DNA of 64,000 nt from Myotis daubentonii (GCF_963259705.1 NC_081842.1:182160349-182224348); one strand, 5' to 3'; positions 10,970 through 22,862 are shown, numbered from the stretch's first letter. A program made the numbers and translations. The notes: generated by a model not told the origin, from the sequence alone.

Positions 10970-11110
10970 GGATTCTAATCCCCTCTAGGCCTTTACTCAT
11001 AGGCCTCTGTGTCCTCATCTGTTAAATGGAGATTGCATTCAACTGGCAGTACTGTTTTGAGGTAATGATGCAGAGCATCCTAGAAGATGCCCAGTAAATA
11101 TTTCAGAATG
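10970..11110 (-). repeat. MIR fragment
   Basis: Antisense MIR words: 'cctcatctgttaaatggagat' and 'atgcccagtaaatatt'. Confidence 0.5.
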
Positions 11111-11324
11111 ACCGCATGATAGGCTGAAAGACAGCCAGTGTTCTTGGGAAGGGGGTCTCTGCCTAGGCAGCTATCCAGGGGTATGTTCAGGCACACGCTA
11201 ACTGAGAGGAGCAGAATAAAAAGCAGGAAGTATTTATAAGTGGTGGATTGGTATATATTCTGAATTTGGAATTCCTCTTTCGGACTCAGGATCCACAGCC
11301 AAGGTTAAAAAAACCCATGAGAGG

Positions 11325-11378
11325 TGGAGGTGGTGGTGGTGGTGGTGGTGGTGTGTGTATGTGTGTGTTTGTGTGTGT
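11325..11378. repeat. (GGT)n followed by (GT)n simple repeat
   Basis: About nine GGT units (11325-11353) run directly into an imperfect GT tract, a compound microsatellite. Confidence 0.9.
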
Positions 11379-12215
11379 CATGGCAAATAGAAGAAAGGAA
11401 GTGACAGCACTAGGAGAGAGTTTATTTTAAAAGCTTCCCCACTGATAGATTTGTAGCTCTGGGTACATAGGGAAGCTTGTAAAACTTGATTCATTTTCTT
11501 CCTGATGTCTGTTTTTGGTGGGGAGTCGAGGTGAGGACAGAGCCAGCGCTTTGAGGTTAGAAGTGTTTGTCCCCAGTGCACCCGCATACAGGGCCAGAGC
11601 AGTCAGTGTTCTCAGCCCTGCTCCCTGCCCCCAGAGGATCCTTCTCTTCCTGGGATGGAGGAGGGTCTGTTGCTGGGGTCTCATCTAGGGATGAGCAAGG
11701 ACTTCCCGAACTCAGGACGACTTCCTACTTCCTTCCTGGCCTACGCTGCCCAGAGCAGATCGGGTTTGCTCTTTTCGTTTGCTTAGGAAACAGGCCCTCC
11801 CCGTCCCTGTCCAGGCCTGCTCTGGAGACATGGACGGGCAGCTGGGACAGTCGTTGGACAGCAGCAGCTAGGGTGTGTCCTAAACTGGAGGGCCAAGTGA
11901 GCTGTGATACCCTGAGACTTTGATACCAGCCAGTTGCCGGGCTGTAGCTAAGGAAAGAAAGGGCCAACCGCCCCACCTCAGGGCCTTTGCACGGCTGTTC
12001 GCCCTGCTTGGGGCACTTCCCTCTGTCAAGTCAGGGCCTGACACCGGATGGATACCAGTTCATATTTGTGGACTGAAAGAGTGAACAGGAAGTACAGGAG
12101 ACTGACTGCCCACCTACCAGGGCCCGTCTGGACATTTGAATGGCTCCCTAAAGTCTTCATGCTCTCAGAGCAAGGCCAAGTTTGGCTGCTTGGTTTGAGC
12201 TCTGGCATTGGCATT
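11379..12215. other. Unique DNA, no gene seen
   Basis: Unique sequence with short overlapping frames on both strands and no recognised domain. Confidence 0.45.
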
Positions 12216-12229
12216 TGCCTTTCTTTTCT

Positions 12230-12521
12230 TCTTCTTCTTCTTCTTTTTTTTTTTTAAATGAGAATGGCACAACTCAGGACACCAGTTCCTTCATTTTATT
12301 TATTTATTTAAAACATTTTTATTGATTTCAGAGAGGAAGACAGGGGGAGAGATTGAAACATCAGTGCTGAGAGAGAATCATTGATCAGAGATACCTCCTG
12401 CACACCCCCCGCACTGAGGATCGAGCCCGAAACCAGGGCATGTGCCCTTGACTGGAATTGAACCCAGGACCCTTTAGTCCGCAGGCCGACGCTCTGTCCA
12501 CTGAGCCAAACTGGCTAGGTC
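12230..12521 (-). mobile_element. Bat tRNA SINE with apparent 3' transduction
   Basis: Read on the minus strand, a VES-type head and body (12521 back to about 12293) ends in an A-rich (AAAT)n tail. It continues into about 36-40 bp of non-SINE sequence (about 12256-12292) and then a second A/AAG-rich tail (12230-12255). The whole unit, tag included, is bracketed by a 14-bp duplication with one mismatch: tgcctttcttttct at 12216-12229 and tgcctttcctttct at 12522-12535. That arrangement is what 3' transduction by read-through of the SINE's own end would produce. Confidence 0.8.
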
Positions 12522-12535
12522 TGCCTTTCCTTTCT

Positions 12536-13679
12536 GAAATAGGTCTTTGACACACTGATGGAGCTTCAGATTGCGGTGTCCTCGGAGATGTGTGGGAAAA
12601 TGCTCAGTGTTCAGTTAGCCCAACCTTTTGCCAACTAAGGGGCCTCTCAGGCTGGAAGCCCCGTGACTCCTGTCTTGCCTCGTTTTTGCCTTTTGTAAAG
12701 GGGGTTGGGGAGTGGGTGGGCAGGCGTGGTGTCTGGAATCCTGAGGGGTGTCACTCAGCTGGTGTCGGAGTTGAGTGTTAACCTAGGATTACGGGAAATA
12801 GCCCGCTTCTGATTCCTCTAACTCTCCTGCTTATCTGGGAAGGAATATTTTACAGTCTGACCGCCGTGTTTCATGGATGGTAGTGACACCAGGCCACACA
12901 AGTCTACAGTTGGCCTTTGCATTACCTGAGGAGACTCCTGTTTGCTTAGCTGAGGGGGATAAACAGGATTCCAGGGGGTTGCTGTGGGTGTTCGTGCAGG
13001 AGGTGGCTCCTCATTGTGAGTAGCTCTTATCTACTCCGCAGGCAGGGTTCAGCCACACCCTGGCCCAGGCGCTTCTTTAGTTCTAAGCCGGTCAGTCTGG
13101 CTTTTTCTAGGGCTTGGAATAAATGCTCACTTCCTTTAAACCCCCACGTCCCCATGAGAAAGATCCTAATGGGAGAACAGTTTTCTCCAGAATCCACCTG
13201 GGGGGGGTCAGAGCAGGTACTCAGCCCGTCACTCGTCACATTAGTTGATGCCTCTGAAGTGTGGCTACAGACAGGAGAGGGCAGTGTCTTTGCCCTTACA
13301 GAGCTCGAAGAGTCTTTCCCTTTATCTGGGGTTTATGTGTTGTAAGGTGCTAACTGTGCATCTTTAAATGGAAGATACATCCTGTCGGTTCAGGGGAGCA
13401 TGTCCCCCCCCTCAGGGGACTGCTGTTGTGGCAAAACCGGTGAGGTTACTCTTGCCGTGGCCAGCCCTGGCCCCTGGACACCGTGCTCTGGTTCACTGAT
13501 TTTTGGACTGGCTGCTCTAAGTTAACTGAGTATTCACTTCCTTCTCTGTAAAGCGGGGGTGAAGGATACCTCGGTGGTCCCGGTGTTGGTGTGTGGCCGT
13601 CTGGGGCCTCGTGAAGGTGTGGCTAAGTTTGGAGAAAGCAATGACTACACCTTGAAGACAGAAAAGTTGGAACAAAAAT
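12536..13679. other. Unique DNA, no gene seen
   Basis: Unique sequence, no credible coding frame. Short G and C runs occur at 13200-13208 and 13405-13412. Confidence 0.45.
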
Positions 13680-13714
13680 GTTCTTGTCCAGCTTGTTCTA
13701 GTAAACATTTTAAA

Positions 13715-13790
13715 AATGTAGCTATCGGGGATCATAGATCCATTGTAAAAACTTGGTTATTGGGAACATAGATCCATAAGAACATAAACA
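13715..13790 (+). repeat. Imperfect local duplication
   Basis: The phrase 'atcatagatccattgtaaaaac' (13731-13752) recurs nearby as 'aacatagatccataagaac', spaced about 35 bp. Too short to classify. Confidence 0.35.
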
Positions 13791-14524
13791 AAGAATGAAG
13801 GTTATACTAGTTTTAAGGAAGCTTTCAGAAGCCTACGTTCTCTCAGCCCTGAGTTGATTTTTCTAGGCTTTATCAAAAACACAAATCTCCCTCCTCATGG
13901 TTGGGGGTTGGGCAGTGCAGCCAGGTCCCGGATACCTCCCGGCCAGTCCTGGCCCCCTGTCCTGGCCCCCTCAGAGGCTCAGGTGCCTGCCATAGCGCCA
14001 CCCTTTCCGGTGAGTCAGCGCCAGGGAGTTTGCCTGGAATATCCCTTCCCGGGTGAGGGCTGGGGTCACAGGCTGGGCCGCTCTGGGCCACAGCTTCTCA
14101 GGAAGCGGGTGTTGGCCCCGTCCAGAGCGGCCTTGCCGACGTGAGATACAACTGGCTTCTCCCCCCTCCTTTTTTCTTTTTGAAAATGTGTTTAGTGCTG
14201 AGTGTGTGTCACCCCAGCATTTCTCAGGCCAGAGGACAGGAGCTGTCGCTGCCTGCAGCGAGAGACTGCTTCCCACGCAGCGCGACTGTGGCCTGATCCT
14301 CGGTCTAGTGATTTGGCAGGCCAGGGGCTTGGGGCCCTGTCCAGGGTGTAATCTGGACTCCAGCATTGGGTATGGGGGTGAGGAGGAACCGTGGGGAGGG
14401 GCCGCCTTTGTAGGGACAGGAAGAGAATAAGGGGGGAGGGGTGACTTGGCCTGTCCAGGCCACAGAAAGGGTCACTCCCCTCCGAACAGCAGCATTTGCT
14501 GCTCTGGCTTGATGCAGGGGCCAG
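13791..14524. other. GC-rich unique DNA
   Basis: GC-rich sequence with a 13-bp repeated phrase (cctggccccctgt/c, about 13946-13971). No gene or known repeat seen. Confidence 0.4.
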
Positions 14525-14571
14525 GACTCCACAGGAGGGAGGCGCCCAGACCCCACAGGAGGGAGGAGCCT
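14525..14571 (+). repeat. 24-bp tandem duplication
   Basis: Two adjacent copies of a 24-bp unit built around 'ccacaggagggagg', differing at a few positions. Confidence 0.8.
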
Positions 14572-15409
14572 GGAGCAGCCTTCCCAGCCTCTGTGGCTTG
14601 ACTGGCCCAGTTCCACTTTTCTTCCTTTGGATATAGGCTCTTTACCACTCCTCAGGCCCCCATTGACCCCACTGAGAGACCCGACTATCTCTCCCGGGGC
14701 CCCAACAATTGAGTGAGCCCCAGCGCCTGACACACAGTTGGTGCTCAATAAAAGTCTTGCCTTTTTAAAAGGGTGGGAGTGAAGGACTTGGCGCATTCTG
14801 AGGAACGCTCTTGCCGGGAGGGCAGGGACCATATTGCCCCGTGCCGGGCCTGGCACCCTGCAGGTGCTCAGCTACTCGGGTGAATGAAGTGGTGGCCAGA
14901 GGACAGGACCCCGGCATGGGCCGTGGCACGGGTGGCAGCAGGGAGGGAAGGAGCCAGGCTTTTTATGCTCCGGAGGGCTGTGACTCCTGCCTTTCTTCGC
15001 TGTCCCTGTGGGTGGTGACAGCCAGCCTCCTGACCTCACCCCTAAATTGCCCCGTCGTTGGCTTGGGCCTAGGCATGGATGCCAGGTTGGCTTTGTTAAT
15101 GTAAAATGCCTTTCCCTTACTAACATCAAAATAAGACAGTTCAGAATCTGCCATGAAGACAGCCCTGCGGTTTCCCTGACTGTGGGATGGAGGCCCCACA
15201 CCAGGAGCCAGACGTTCAAGGTCTTTCTGGTCTGACCTCGCCCACATTTCAGATTCTGCCATCTTTATTGCAGACCTCGTCCTGCGCTGGACACCCTCAC
15301 CTTCAGTTTAGATTAATCATCGCAACCACCGGTGAGGTAGACAGTGGTCTTCAGGGGGAAAAACCCGAAGGGCCAAGCAGGCAGGATTTTAGAGAGCATC
15401 TGAGGCCCT

Positions 15410-15412
<3 letters not shown>
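14572..15412. other. Unique DNA, no gene seen
   Basis: Mostly unique. A MIR/L2-type end (cgcctgacacacagttggtgctcaataaa) lies at about 14724-14753. No coding exon identified. Confidence 0.4.

Positions 15413-15460
<48 letters not shown>
15413..15460. repeat. (GT)24 microsatellite
   Basis: Pure GT tract of 48 bp, the longest uninterrupted dinucleotide tract in the window. Confidence 0.96.
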
Positions 15461-15461
<1 letters not shown>

Positions 15462-16465
15462 GCTGGTGACAGCCCCTCCCTCCGGCCCCCAAACCCGGCA
15501 CCTCGCTTCTGTCTTCTTACTCCTTTGTAGAAAGTGTCATGTCTGTCACTGGCTGGCACTTTGAGGGTTTTTCTTCTCTCCCAATAAATAATTCTTTGTC
15601 TCTCTTCAGGGTGGCAGATTGGGTTAGAGAGAGGCAGCCAATCAAACAAGTGGGCTGCGGAGGGGGCCTGGACAGGCTGGAGGGGGGATGAGGAGAACCA
15701 ACGTGCAGAGGTGCCGCTGAGGTGGCAGGGGTACTGGGGACACCTGAGCTGCCTCCTAAAGCCTGTACTCACGCATTTCTTGCCCAGGGATGTGAGCGAA
15801 ATATTAGGCTAAATGGAGAGTTCCTTCTCAGAGGAGAAAGCGGCTCCCTTTTCCTGTCCCTTTGTCTCTTGTCCCCTTTGTCCCAGCCCTCCAGCTCTGC
15901 GGCCTCCCCTCCCCCAGCGGTTCCTTCCTTTGTGCCCCCGCCACTCACCAGCGAAACTTAACTTGAGCCTCCAGCGTCCACAGAGGCCCCTGCCTTCTCT
16001 GTGCTCCCCGTGAAACAAAAGTAGCTCGTAGGTCCTGGCCTGGCTGTCAGCACACGGACTGAAAGGAACCAGACAGGGCCCCAGTCCCCCAAAGGTGGTG
16101 GTTAGTTTTGAAGTTTGGCACTGGCTGTTGGCAGCCCCCTCAGAGGGAGCAGCATGGGGGGGAGGGGGTGCTGCTGCTCTAGTGTGAGGGGCCCGGCAGA
16201 GGGAAGGACGGTCCCCTTCCTTGGTGAAGGGCCCTGGGACCTCCATCCGAGCTGCTCTTTCTCCTGCTCTGAGTGGTTCTGGGGCCTTTTGGTCACGAGT
16301 TCTGGAGTTCTGTGTGCGACACCTAGAAATAAGGATCTGCTAAACCACAAAGGAGGCAAACCCACCGTCTGGGTCTTGAAGCAAACACTTTTGTTGTAAG
16401 ATTGTCTTAATCATCTCGAAACAAGCGTTAGCAACCACTTGGGGGTGAAGCAAAAATTGGGGGAG
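15461..16465. other. Unique DNA, no gene seen
   Basis: Unique sequence. A CCAAT-type word (cagccaatcaaac) lies near 15638-15650, without other promoter signs. 15820-15950 is C/T-rich. Confidence 0.4.
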
Positions 16466-16901
16466 CCAGGCAGGCGTGGCTCAGTGACTGAGTGTCAACC
16501 TATGAACCAGGAGGTCACGGTTCAATTCCCGGTCAGGGCATTGCGGCCTCGATCCCAGTATGGGGTGTCCAGGAGGCAGCCAATCAATGATTTTCTCTCA
16601 TCCTTTTTTTTTTTTTTTAAATATATTTTATTGATTTTTTACAGAGAGGAAGGGAGAGAGATAGAGAGTCAGAAACATCGATGAGAGAGAAACATCGACC
16701 AGCTGCCTCCTGCACATCTCCTACTGGGTATGTGCCCGCAACCCAGGTACATGCCCTTGACCGGAATCGAACCTGGGACCCTTCAGTCCGCAGGCCGACG
16801 CTCTAGCCACTGAGCCAAACCGGTTTCGGCTTTCTCTCATCCTTGATGTTTCTATCTCTCCCTCTCCCTTCCTCTCAGAAATCAATAAAAATATATTAAA
16901 A
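16466..16901 (+). mobile_element. Older bat tRNA SINE, split by a nested VES
   Basis: The 5' part (16466-16605) has an A box (tggctcagtga) and the head phrase 'gtcaacctatgaaccaggagg'. The 3' part (from 16831) has the shared body 'gatgtttctatctctccctctccc' and the tail 'aatcaataaaaatatatt'. The two halves join cleanly once the minus-strand VES at 16606-16830 and its 14-bp duplication are removed. Confidence 0.9.
16606..16830 (-). mobile_element. VES SINE nested inside an older SINE
   Basis: Antisense VES with a poly(T) start, 'ttttattgattttttacagagagg' body and head complement ending ccaaaccggtttcggc. Its 14-bp TSD, tttctctcatcctt, is perfect (16592-16605 and 16831-16844) and is part of the host SINE. 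It is therefore younger than the SINE it interrupts. Confidence 0.95.
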
Positions 16902-17597
16902 AATAATTGGAGAAAAACGGAATGTTGGGGAAGAATCTACCCATTTAACTTAATTTGCTGAGAAATAAGGAAAGGATCTTCTTGATTAGTTTTTCATGAT
17001 GAAAACAGGTCCGCCAGTGTCTGGTCTCTATCTTAATGGCCAGAGTTCTGAGGGGTGTGCTTCCTGGGGTTGGGTGACAGGCACTTCACTCAGCACCAAG
17101 GGGACCGAGACCAGCAGAGGGTCCTGGAAGCGGGTGTGGAGTTGCTGAGGCAGAGCAGAACGGTGGTCAGTCGGTGTAGCTTCGTTGTTGCCAGAGTACC
17201 TTAAAATATGTGCGTTATGAATTTCATTATACATGCTTAAAATCATGTTTACTGGAGATAACATGTACATTTAGAAATAGTATATTCTGCTTTCAACTTA
17301 GATAGGACATTTTATTCTAGGTCTTTATAAGCATTTTTGGCATCAGTGTCTTAAAGGCTGTTCCCAAAGCCACTTTCTGTTTTCTAACCTGCCTTTTGGC
17401 ACGTGTCACCAACACTCTTAAGTTGTTTTAAATCTAGTTTTTAAATTTATGTGTGATTCTGGCTCCAGGACTTTCATCTGAAGCCATAAGGGACCCACTA
17501 TAATATTAAGACAGTGGGTTTGTAAAACTTGTCTCATAGGTGTCTGTTGCCGCAAATGCTCCAGCAGCTTTGAGGCCCTTTTCTGATATGGGGAACA
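16902..17597. other. Unique DNA, no gene seen
   Basis: Unique AT-balanced sequence. No recognised repeat. A phrase 'gaccagcagagggtcc' (17110-17125) weakly resembles a CTCF core. Confidence 0.4.
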
Positions 17598-17606
17598 GCA
17601 CTGCCC

Positions 17607-17815
17607 CCGCCCTTTAAAATAATCTTTATTGATTTCAGACGGAGAGGGAGATAGAAACATCAATGATGAGAGAGAATCATTGATCAGCTGCCTTCTGCCT
17701 GCTCCCCACTGGGGATTGAGCCCTCAACCTGGGCAAGTGCCCTGACTGGGATTCGAACCATGACCTCCTGGTTCATAGGTTGACGCTCAACTGGCCAGCC
17801 ACACAGACTGGGCTG
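17607..17815 (-). mobile_element. Older bat tRNA SINE
   Basis: Antisense copy with body 'aatctttattgatttcagacgg' and head complement 'cctcctggttcataggttgacgctcaa', so it belongs to the 'gtcaacctatgaacc' class. The short flanking duplication gcactgccc occurs at 17598-17606 and 17816-17824. Confidence 0.9.
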
Positions 17816-17829
17816 GCACTGCCCTTTTT

Positions 17830-17990
17830 GAGTGTCCCTGTGTGACCCTGATATTTCTCTGAGCCTTAGTTTCTTTATCTGTAACAAACGGGGACAACAG
17901 TGCCGAAGGCTCACTTCTCAGGACTAAGTGTGAAGAAGGCAGGGCAGTGCCCCTGTATACAGTAAGCACTCAGCAGGTGCACTGTTGAGG
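17830..17990 (-). repeat. MIR fragment
   Basis: Antisense MIR words: 'gagccttagtttctttatctgtaac' and 'acagtaagcactcagcagg'. The SINE at 17607 inserted beside it. Confidence 0.55.
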
Positions 17991-19054
17991 CTGGACAGGC
18001 TGGAGGACTCTGGGCCTTCTGGTTTTGCAGAGTGACTGAGGGCTTATCAGGCAAGTCCCGGAACAGCCCTTGTGGGAAAAAGCCAGGACCACGGTGGTTT
18101 TCGGTTTTGGAGTGGGGGAGCCAGTCCAGGGGAAAGAGGGTTCACTTTCAGCTGACGAAAACCCAGTAATGGGGCCCAGGGAGGCCTGTGGCCCACGACC
18201 ATTTACTGATTATCTTCTTTAAAAGTAGCCCCTGTGGCCGGCACGCTGGCATTCCCAGAGTGTCATGTTTTAAATGTCTTTGCGTTGGGGCCTGTGTACC
18301 CAGGAGGTGAGAGTAGACTACCCGTCTGCAGGTACCTTTGTCTTTTAACCATCTTTATTACAAGCTGGCAAAAACGTAAATGGAGATGTCACCGGCGCCA
18401 GGTTCTGCGTGTGCCCGTAGATGTGTATCCCCATCGTCATGGTCATTGTTTGCCATCTCTGGGCTTTGGGTGACGGACGGCACACCCCTGGCTCTTGGTG
18501 GGGATGGAAACGCCCAGGATGGACAGTGGCCACTGTGTGTTGCCTGCTGGTGTCCAGGTTTACAGGGCAGATTTGCATCTCCGTTTGTAAATAAGGGCTG
18601 CTTTGAATAGCCACCTCTGATGTGCCTGTGGTGGCGGCCCTGGGGTCCCCAATTTAGATGGCTGACGGTAATCTGAAACTGAAACAATCAGAAGTATATA
18701 TCAAATGAAAAAGGAAGAGTGTGTGTGGGGAGGAAGGGGGAAAAGACCCGCCCATCCTGGAAGGTGTCACCTGGCTGAGACTTCACATGTGGATGACAGG
18801 GGTCCACGCTTACCACATGTTGAGGGCGCTGCCTGGAAGCCAGCTTTCCCTCAGATTCTTGTTTCATTGAGAGACTTAGTGAAATGAAATGGAAGCGGGC
18901 AGTGTGTTCAGTTATTTTGTGAAGCTTTAAGCGACGCACCCCTCCTTCCAGTGTGAACTCTCTTCCAGGCCCCAAAGTGAGAACGTATAATGGGTTAAGA
19001 AGCTGGCATTGCTAAAATTGGGGTAAAATTAATTTCAAAGCCTACAGACCTTGA
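17991..19054. other. Unique DNA, no gene seen
   Basis: Unique sequence. No known repeat, exon or RNA gene recognised. Confidence 0.4.
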
Positions 19055-19360
19055 GGGGGAGGGGTTGGGGGCCAGGAGCAGGTTTCTTCTGAATGGGCAA
19101 GGCCTCAGGCCCCTTGTGCCTGTGCGTGAGCATGGGGGGTGGGTAGGGAGAGAAAGAAGAGGGAGCACAACCAGACGACCTAGAGACCCAGAGGGCGGGG
19201 GAGGGGGCCTGGAGTGGAGGACGGCTCAGGCGGGGGGAGGGGTCACTATTTGCATAACTGATTGTTGTTGCTCCTGGGGATTGTGGTGGGGGAAGGGAGG
19301 CCAGCACAAAGGCTCTTTCCTCCCCTTTCTACTTCTCTCCCCTCCCCCCTTCCCCTGCCA
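19055..19360. other. G-rich then C/T-rich tract
   Basis: The plus strand is G-rich from about 19055 to 19290, with many GGGG runs, and switches to C/T-rich at about 19315-19360. The G runs could form quadruplexes; that is inference from composition. Confidence 0.4.
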
Positions 19361-19960
19361 GGTCCCTGAGCCTGGTCAGCCCCACCTGTGTCCCCTCTGA
19401 TGGCACAGGGTTGGCCTTGCCCTTGTCCAGTGGGCAGGGTTTTACTGCCTGGGTTCCAATTGCAGGCAGGGCCCCCGCAGCCTCCTGTCGAGTCAAGATA
19501 AAGTCCAAAGGAAGGCCTCTGGCTGTGCGTCTCCCTTCAGAAGCCAGTGCTCTATAGAAACGGTTTTTTGTGTGAGCTCTGAAGCCTGGAGACTGGAGGT
19601 TTCTGGAGGGAGGCTATGGCTGGAGTCTCCTCATAAGGTGGTTTTCTGGGGCCTCTTTCCCGTGGCCCACAACCTGACACGGGGAGATTCATTAGAGTTG
19701 AGGGCAGCTCTGGGCTGGGTGCCCTGTAGCAGCATCAGATGGGAGTCCCACGGAGGTGAGGTGGAGGTGCTGGGTGCGAGCTCAGTGTTTCTCAGCACTG
19801 CAGACCCAGAGCATGCCTATCTGCTGGGCCCACCGCACAGCTCTGCCAAACCCGTAAGTGGATGCATGATTCCGGTGCGACCCCAAGCAGGAACACGTAC
19901 TACCAAGTGGTTAGTCATCCACTTCTAGACTTTTATGTTTCAAGAGTCAGTGTCATCGAG
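19361..19960. other. Unique DNA, no gene seen
   Basis: Unique sequence; a 118-codon plus-strand frame (19572-19928) shows no recognisable domain. Confidence 0.4.
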
Positions 19961-19964
19961 TGCC

Positions 19965-20100
19965 CTTGGGGAGGCCCCTTCCCTGCCTGAACCTCAGTTT
20001 CCCCATCAGTAAAATGGGGCTGACATTCCTTGGTTAGGTTGTCTGACTCAAGTCAGATGCTCCATGGTGATTATTGCTGTAATGCTGAGTACGTTGAGCC
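19965..20100 (-). repeat. MIR fragment
   Basis: Core 'cctcagtttccccatcagtaaaatgggg' in antisense, then a decayed 5' half. Confidence 0.55.
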
Positions 20101-21600
20101 CTCCAGGCTCTGACCAGAGGGTGCCCAACAGCTGGGGACATGGGGTCAGAAGCAGGACCTGGATTCATCTGCTGATGATAGAGAACCCTTGGCTGAAAGC
20201 TAGTGGGCAATACCGGTTGCTGATTTGAAAGAAGAAATCTTTCAGGTGCCTCCTCTGTAACCATTGCCCTGTTTGTTCTGCCCCAGGACAAGATTCTCTG
20301 TTGTGAGGTGAAACTCCTAGTTTCTCCCAGGAGTTGGGTGGGGGAGAGGTGGGGGGGCACTTTCCAACTTCCCAGGGGGTGCCCTTCTCCCCTCCCCCAT
20401 ACCAGAGTTTGATCTTTGTGTTTAAGCTTAGATCATCGTCCTCACAAAATGAGCACTGAAAACATTGTAAAGCAAGTTCAGGCCCCAGTAGCCAGTTAGT
20501 TCCCTGGTACCCAAATTGGATTGGGTGGGGTTGGTATTTTAGATACCAGCTGCAAGCCCACTGGGCTCCTGGGGGCCAGGGCTGGCTGCTGCTTATTCCT
20601 GGCAGGTTGCCCCGGGGGGGGGGGGGAGTGTGGGTTTGCTTCACACCCTACACTGCCAGGTGGGGTGAGGGGCAGAGGGAGAGGGGAGGGGATGGCTTGT
20701 TCCAGGTGGTATAAGCTTCACTGACTGCTTCGTTTCTCTGAGCCACAGCTGCTTCATCCGGGAAAGAGGGAGAATGTAAGCATCCATCACGGGATGGTGG
20801 ACGGTGGTTTGTGAGCAGACTTCATTCTGGAACGTTAGATATTTGGTGGAAGATGTGGACAGGTCAAGAACGTGCAGGTGGGAGGAGGCAAGCCAGTGGT
20901 GCCTGAGAAATTGATGACTCTGCCCTTCTCTGGCTTGCTGAGGGATTAATAACTAAGGTCACATGGGAGACAGCTTTCCCAGGATATTTCCTTGGAGGGG
21001 CTGTCTTCCCAGAGCTTGTGCCCCCTCAGCCGTAGGAGCCAGGTCTCCGTCTTGCCAGCCTCCCAGTCACTCTGGCCACTGACCCGAGACACCCTGTGTG
21101 CTGCCCACCACCTGGCCGCTGCACACGCCCCTGCCTCAGCACTCCGTGCAAGTCCTCACTGCTCCCAGGAAGCTGCTGGGCCTGCTGAGCACGCCTCAGA
21201 GACAGGCTTCCAGCCCTTCGCCCGTGGGCTCTTTGAGCCTTTCCGGCAACTGTGAACTTCTGGGGTACTGGTTCTCCTTCATAGTAGGCTGTGCTTCCTG
21301 TCTGAGGGGGCTTACGGTCCAGTAGGGATGATGGGAGCTAGAGCTTCCGTGGTTCCAAATTACACAGCCTGGAACAGGTGCGGCCCAGGGCCTCAGCCCC
21401 GACACCAGTGTGTGGCTCTGGTGGACTTAGATGGACGGAGGGGGGTCTGCTGAGTGTGGGGTGCTGAGAGAGACATCCCTAGTTTTTAAAAGCAATACTT
21501 GAGCTGACATCTAAGGCCACCCAGGGCACCCCCAGAGGCCTTTTGGCTGAATTCCCTTAACCCTTCTCAGCTCTGTAACTAGAACCATGGAGGGCAGTGC
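20101..21600. other. Unique DNA, no gene seen
   Basis: Unique, with a G run of about 13 nt near 20614-20627. No gene or classified repeat recognised. Confidence 0.4.
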
Positions 21601-21742
21601 CTGCTATTTATAGAAGAGGAAACTGAGGCCCAGGCAGGGAAGAGGCCACCTTGATTGACAGGAAAGGGGCCTCAGAGGCTGTTGAAAATTTCCCTCCAGC
21701 CCCCACCAGTGGGCTGATAGGTCTCACCTTGCTCCCAAGGCC

Positions 21743-21757
21743 GTTGCCATTAGCAAC
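21743..21757. promoter_or_regulatory. RFX X-box-like motif (3-bp spacer)
   Basis: gttgccattagcaac is an imperfect palindrome of the half-sites GTTGCC and AGCAAC with 3 bp between. It fits the RFX-family X-box pattern (GTNRCC, 0-3 nt, RGYAAC). RFX proteins regulate cilium and immune genes, but nothing here links it to a target. Confidence 0.4.
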
Positions 21758-22084
21758 CAACTTCCCCTGTTGGTTCTGGGGGCCCTCCAGGGGAAGAGGG
21801 AAGAATGTGGAAGCCAGGCTGTCAGTCAATCAAGTGGCATTTCAGTGTCTGTGTCTGTGAATTAGTGCTGGTGACGCTGGGATGAGGGCCTGGGCACACC
21901 AGAGCCATCCAGTGCATAGGCCCATTGGTTTGCTATTTATTGTCCCAGTAATGGGAAATTGTATGCAGGGTCACCTTGCTTTATGCAAATAGATGCCTAC
22001 CCCTTACCCCATACACAAAAGAATATAGAAGGAAGGAAAGCACAGACAAAGTAGAGGATTATTAGGCAGTAAGATCTGCTGGGG

Positions 22085-22260
22085 TCATCAGGTAGACCTT
22101 GCTCTTGACCTGGCTTAGCTGTTCTCCAGCTCTGTGGCCTTGGGTTAATCACTCGGCCCCTCTGAGCCTCAGTTTAGCCATCCATAAAATGGGTCAGGTA
22201 CAAGTGTACATCAGCAGTGCATGTGTACAATGCTCAGCACCTTGTCCGACGTCCCTGAGT
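22085..22260 (-). repeat. MIR SINE
   Basis: Antisense MIR with 'ctctgtggccttgggttaatcactc', 'gagcctcagtttagccatccataaaatggg' and 'atgctcagcaccttg'. Confidence 0.65.
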
Positions 22261-22644
22261 TCTCAGTGAAACATTGCTGGTGTCAGAAGAATTGGAAACC
22301 TGCAGATGGGTGGGGGCTGCCTGTGACATGGTTACCCTTTATGGAATGTCATTCAGGACCTGCCAGAGGCAGGGCACCAAGGGGATACAAAGCTGGGTGA
22401 GGATCAGGTTGATTGTCATTCAGAAGGCCAGACAGACCGTTTAACAATTGAGTGGCAGGTCATGATTTATGCTGGAGGGGGACACAGGCGGGGGCCCAGA
22501 GAGGGGTGTTGATGGCTTCTTTGGGGGGCTGGGACGGCTTCCCGAAAGGGGGTGGGTGTGGCTGCTGGACCTGAAAGAAGACAGAGAAAGTTGAGGGGAA
22601 GGCCATGCATGTCTTTGTCTTTGAGGATTGTGGACAGAATACCC

Positions 22645-22862
22645 TGATAGCAGCTGACATTTCTTGGGCTCTTAGTTTGTGTCAGGACCTGGTCTAAGTG
22701 GTTGGCATATATGAAGTAATCTAATTCCCATAACCAACCCTGGGAGGCAGGTATTATCCTGTTTTGCAATTGAAAAATGGGGCCACGGAGAAATGAAGGA
22801 ACTTTTTCAGGCTCACACAGCATGGAAGATCCAGCATTCAAACCCCACCAAGCTCCAGACAC
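22645..22862 (+). repeat. MIR SINE
   Basis: Near full length: 'agcagctgacatttcttgggctc', 'ggcaggtattatcctgttttgcaattg', 'aggctcacacagcatgg' and 'attcaaacccca'. Confidence 0.75.

Noticed and set aside
17110..17125. CTCF-like motif gaccagcagagggtcc
   Set aside because: Lacks the GGCGC end of the core; too weak compared with the site at 37791.
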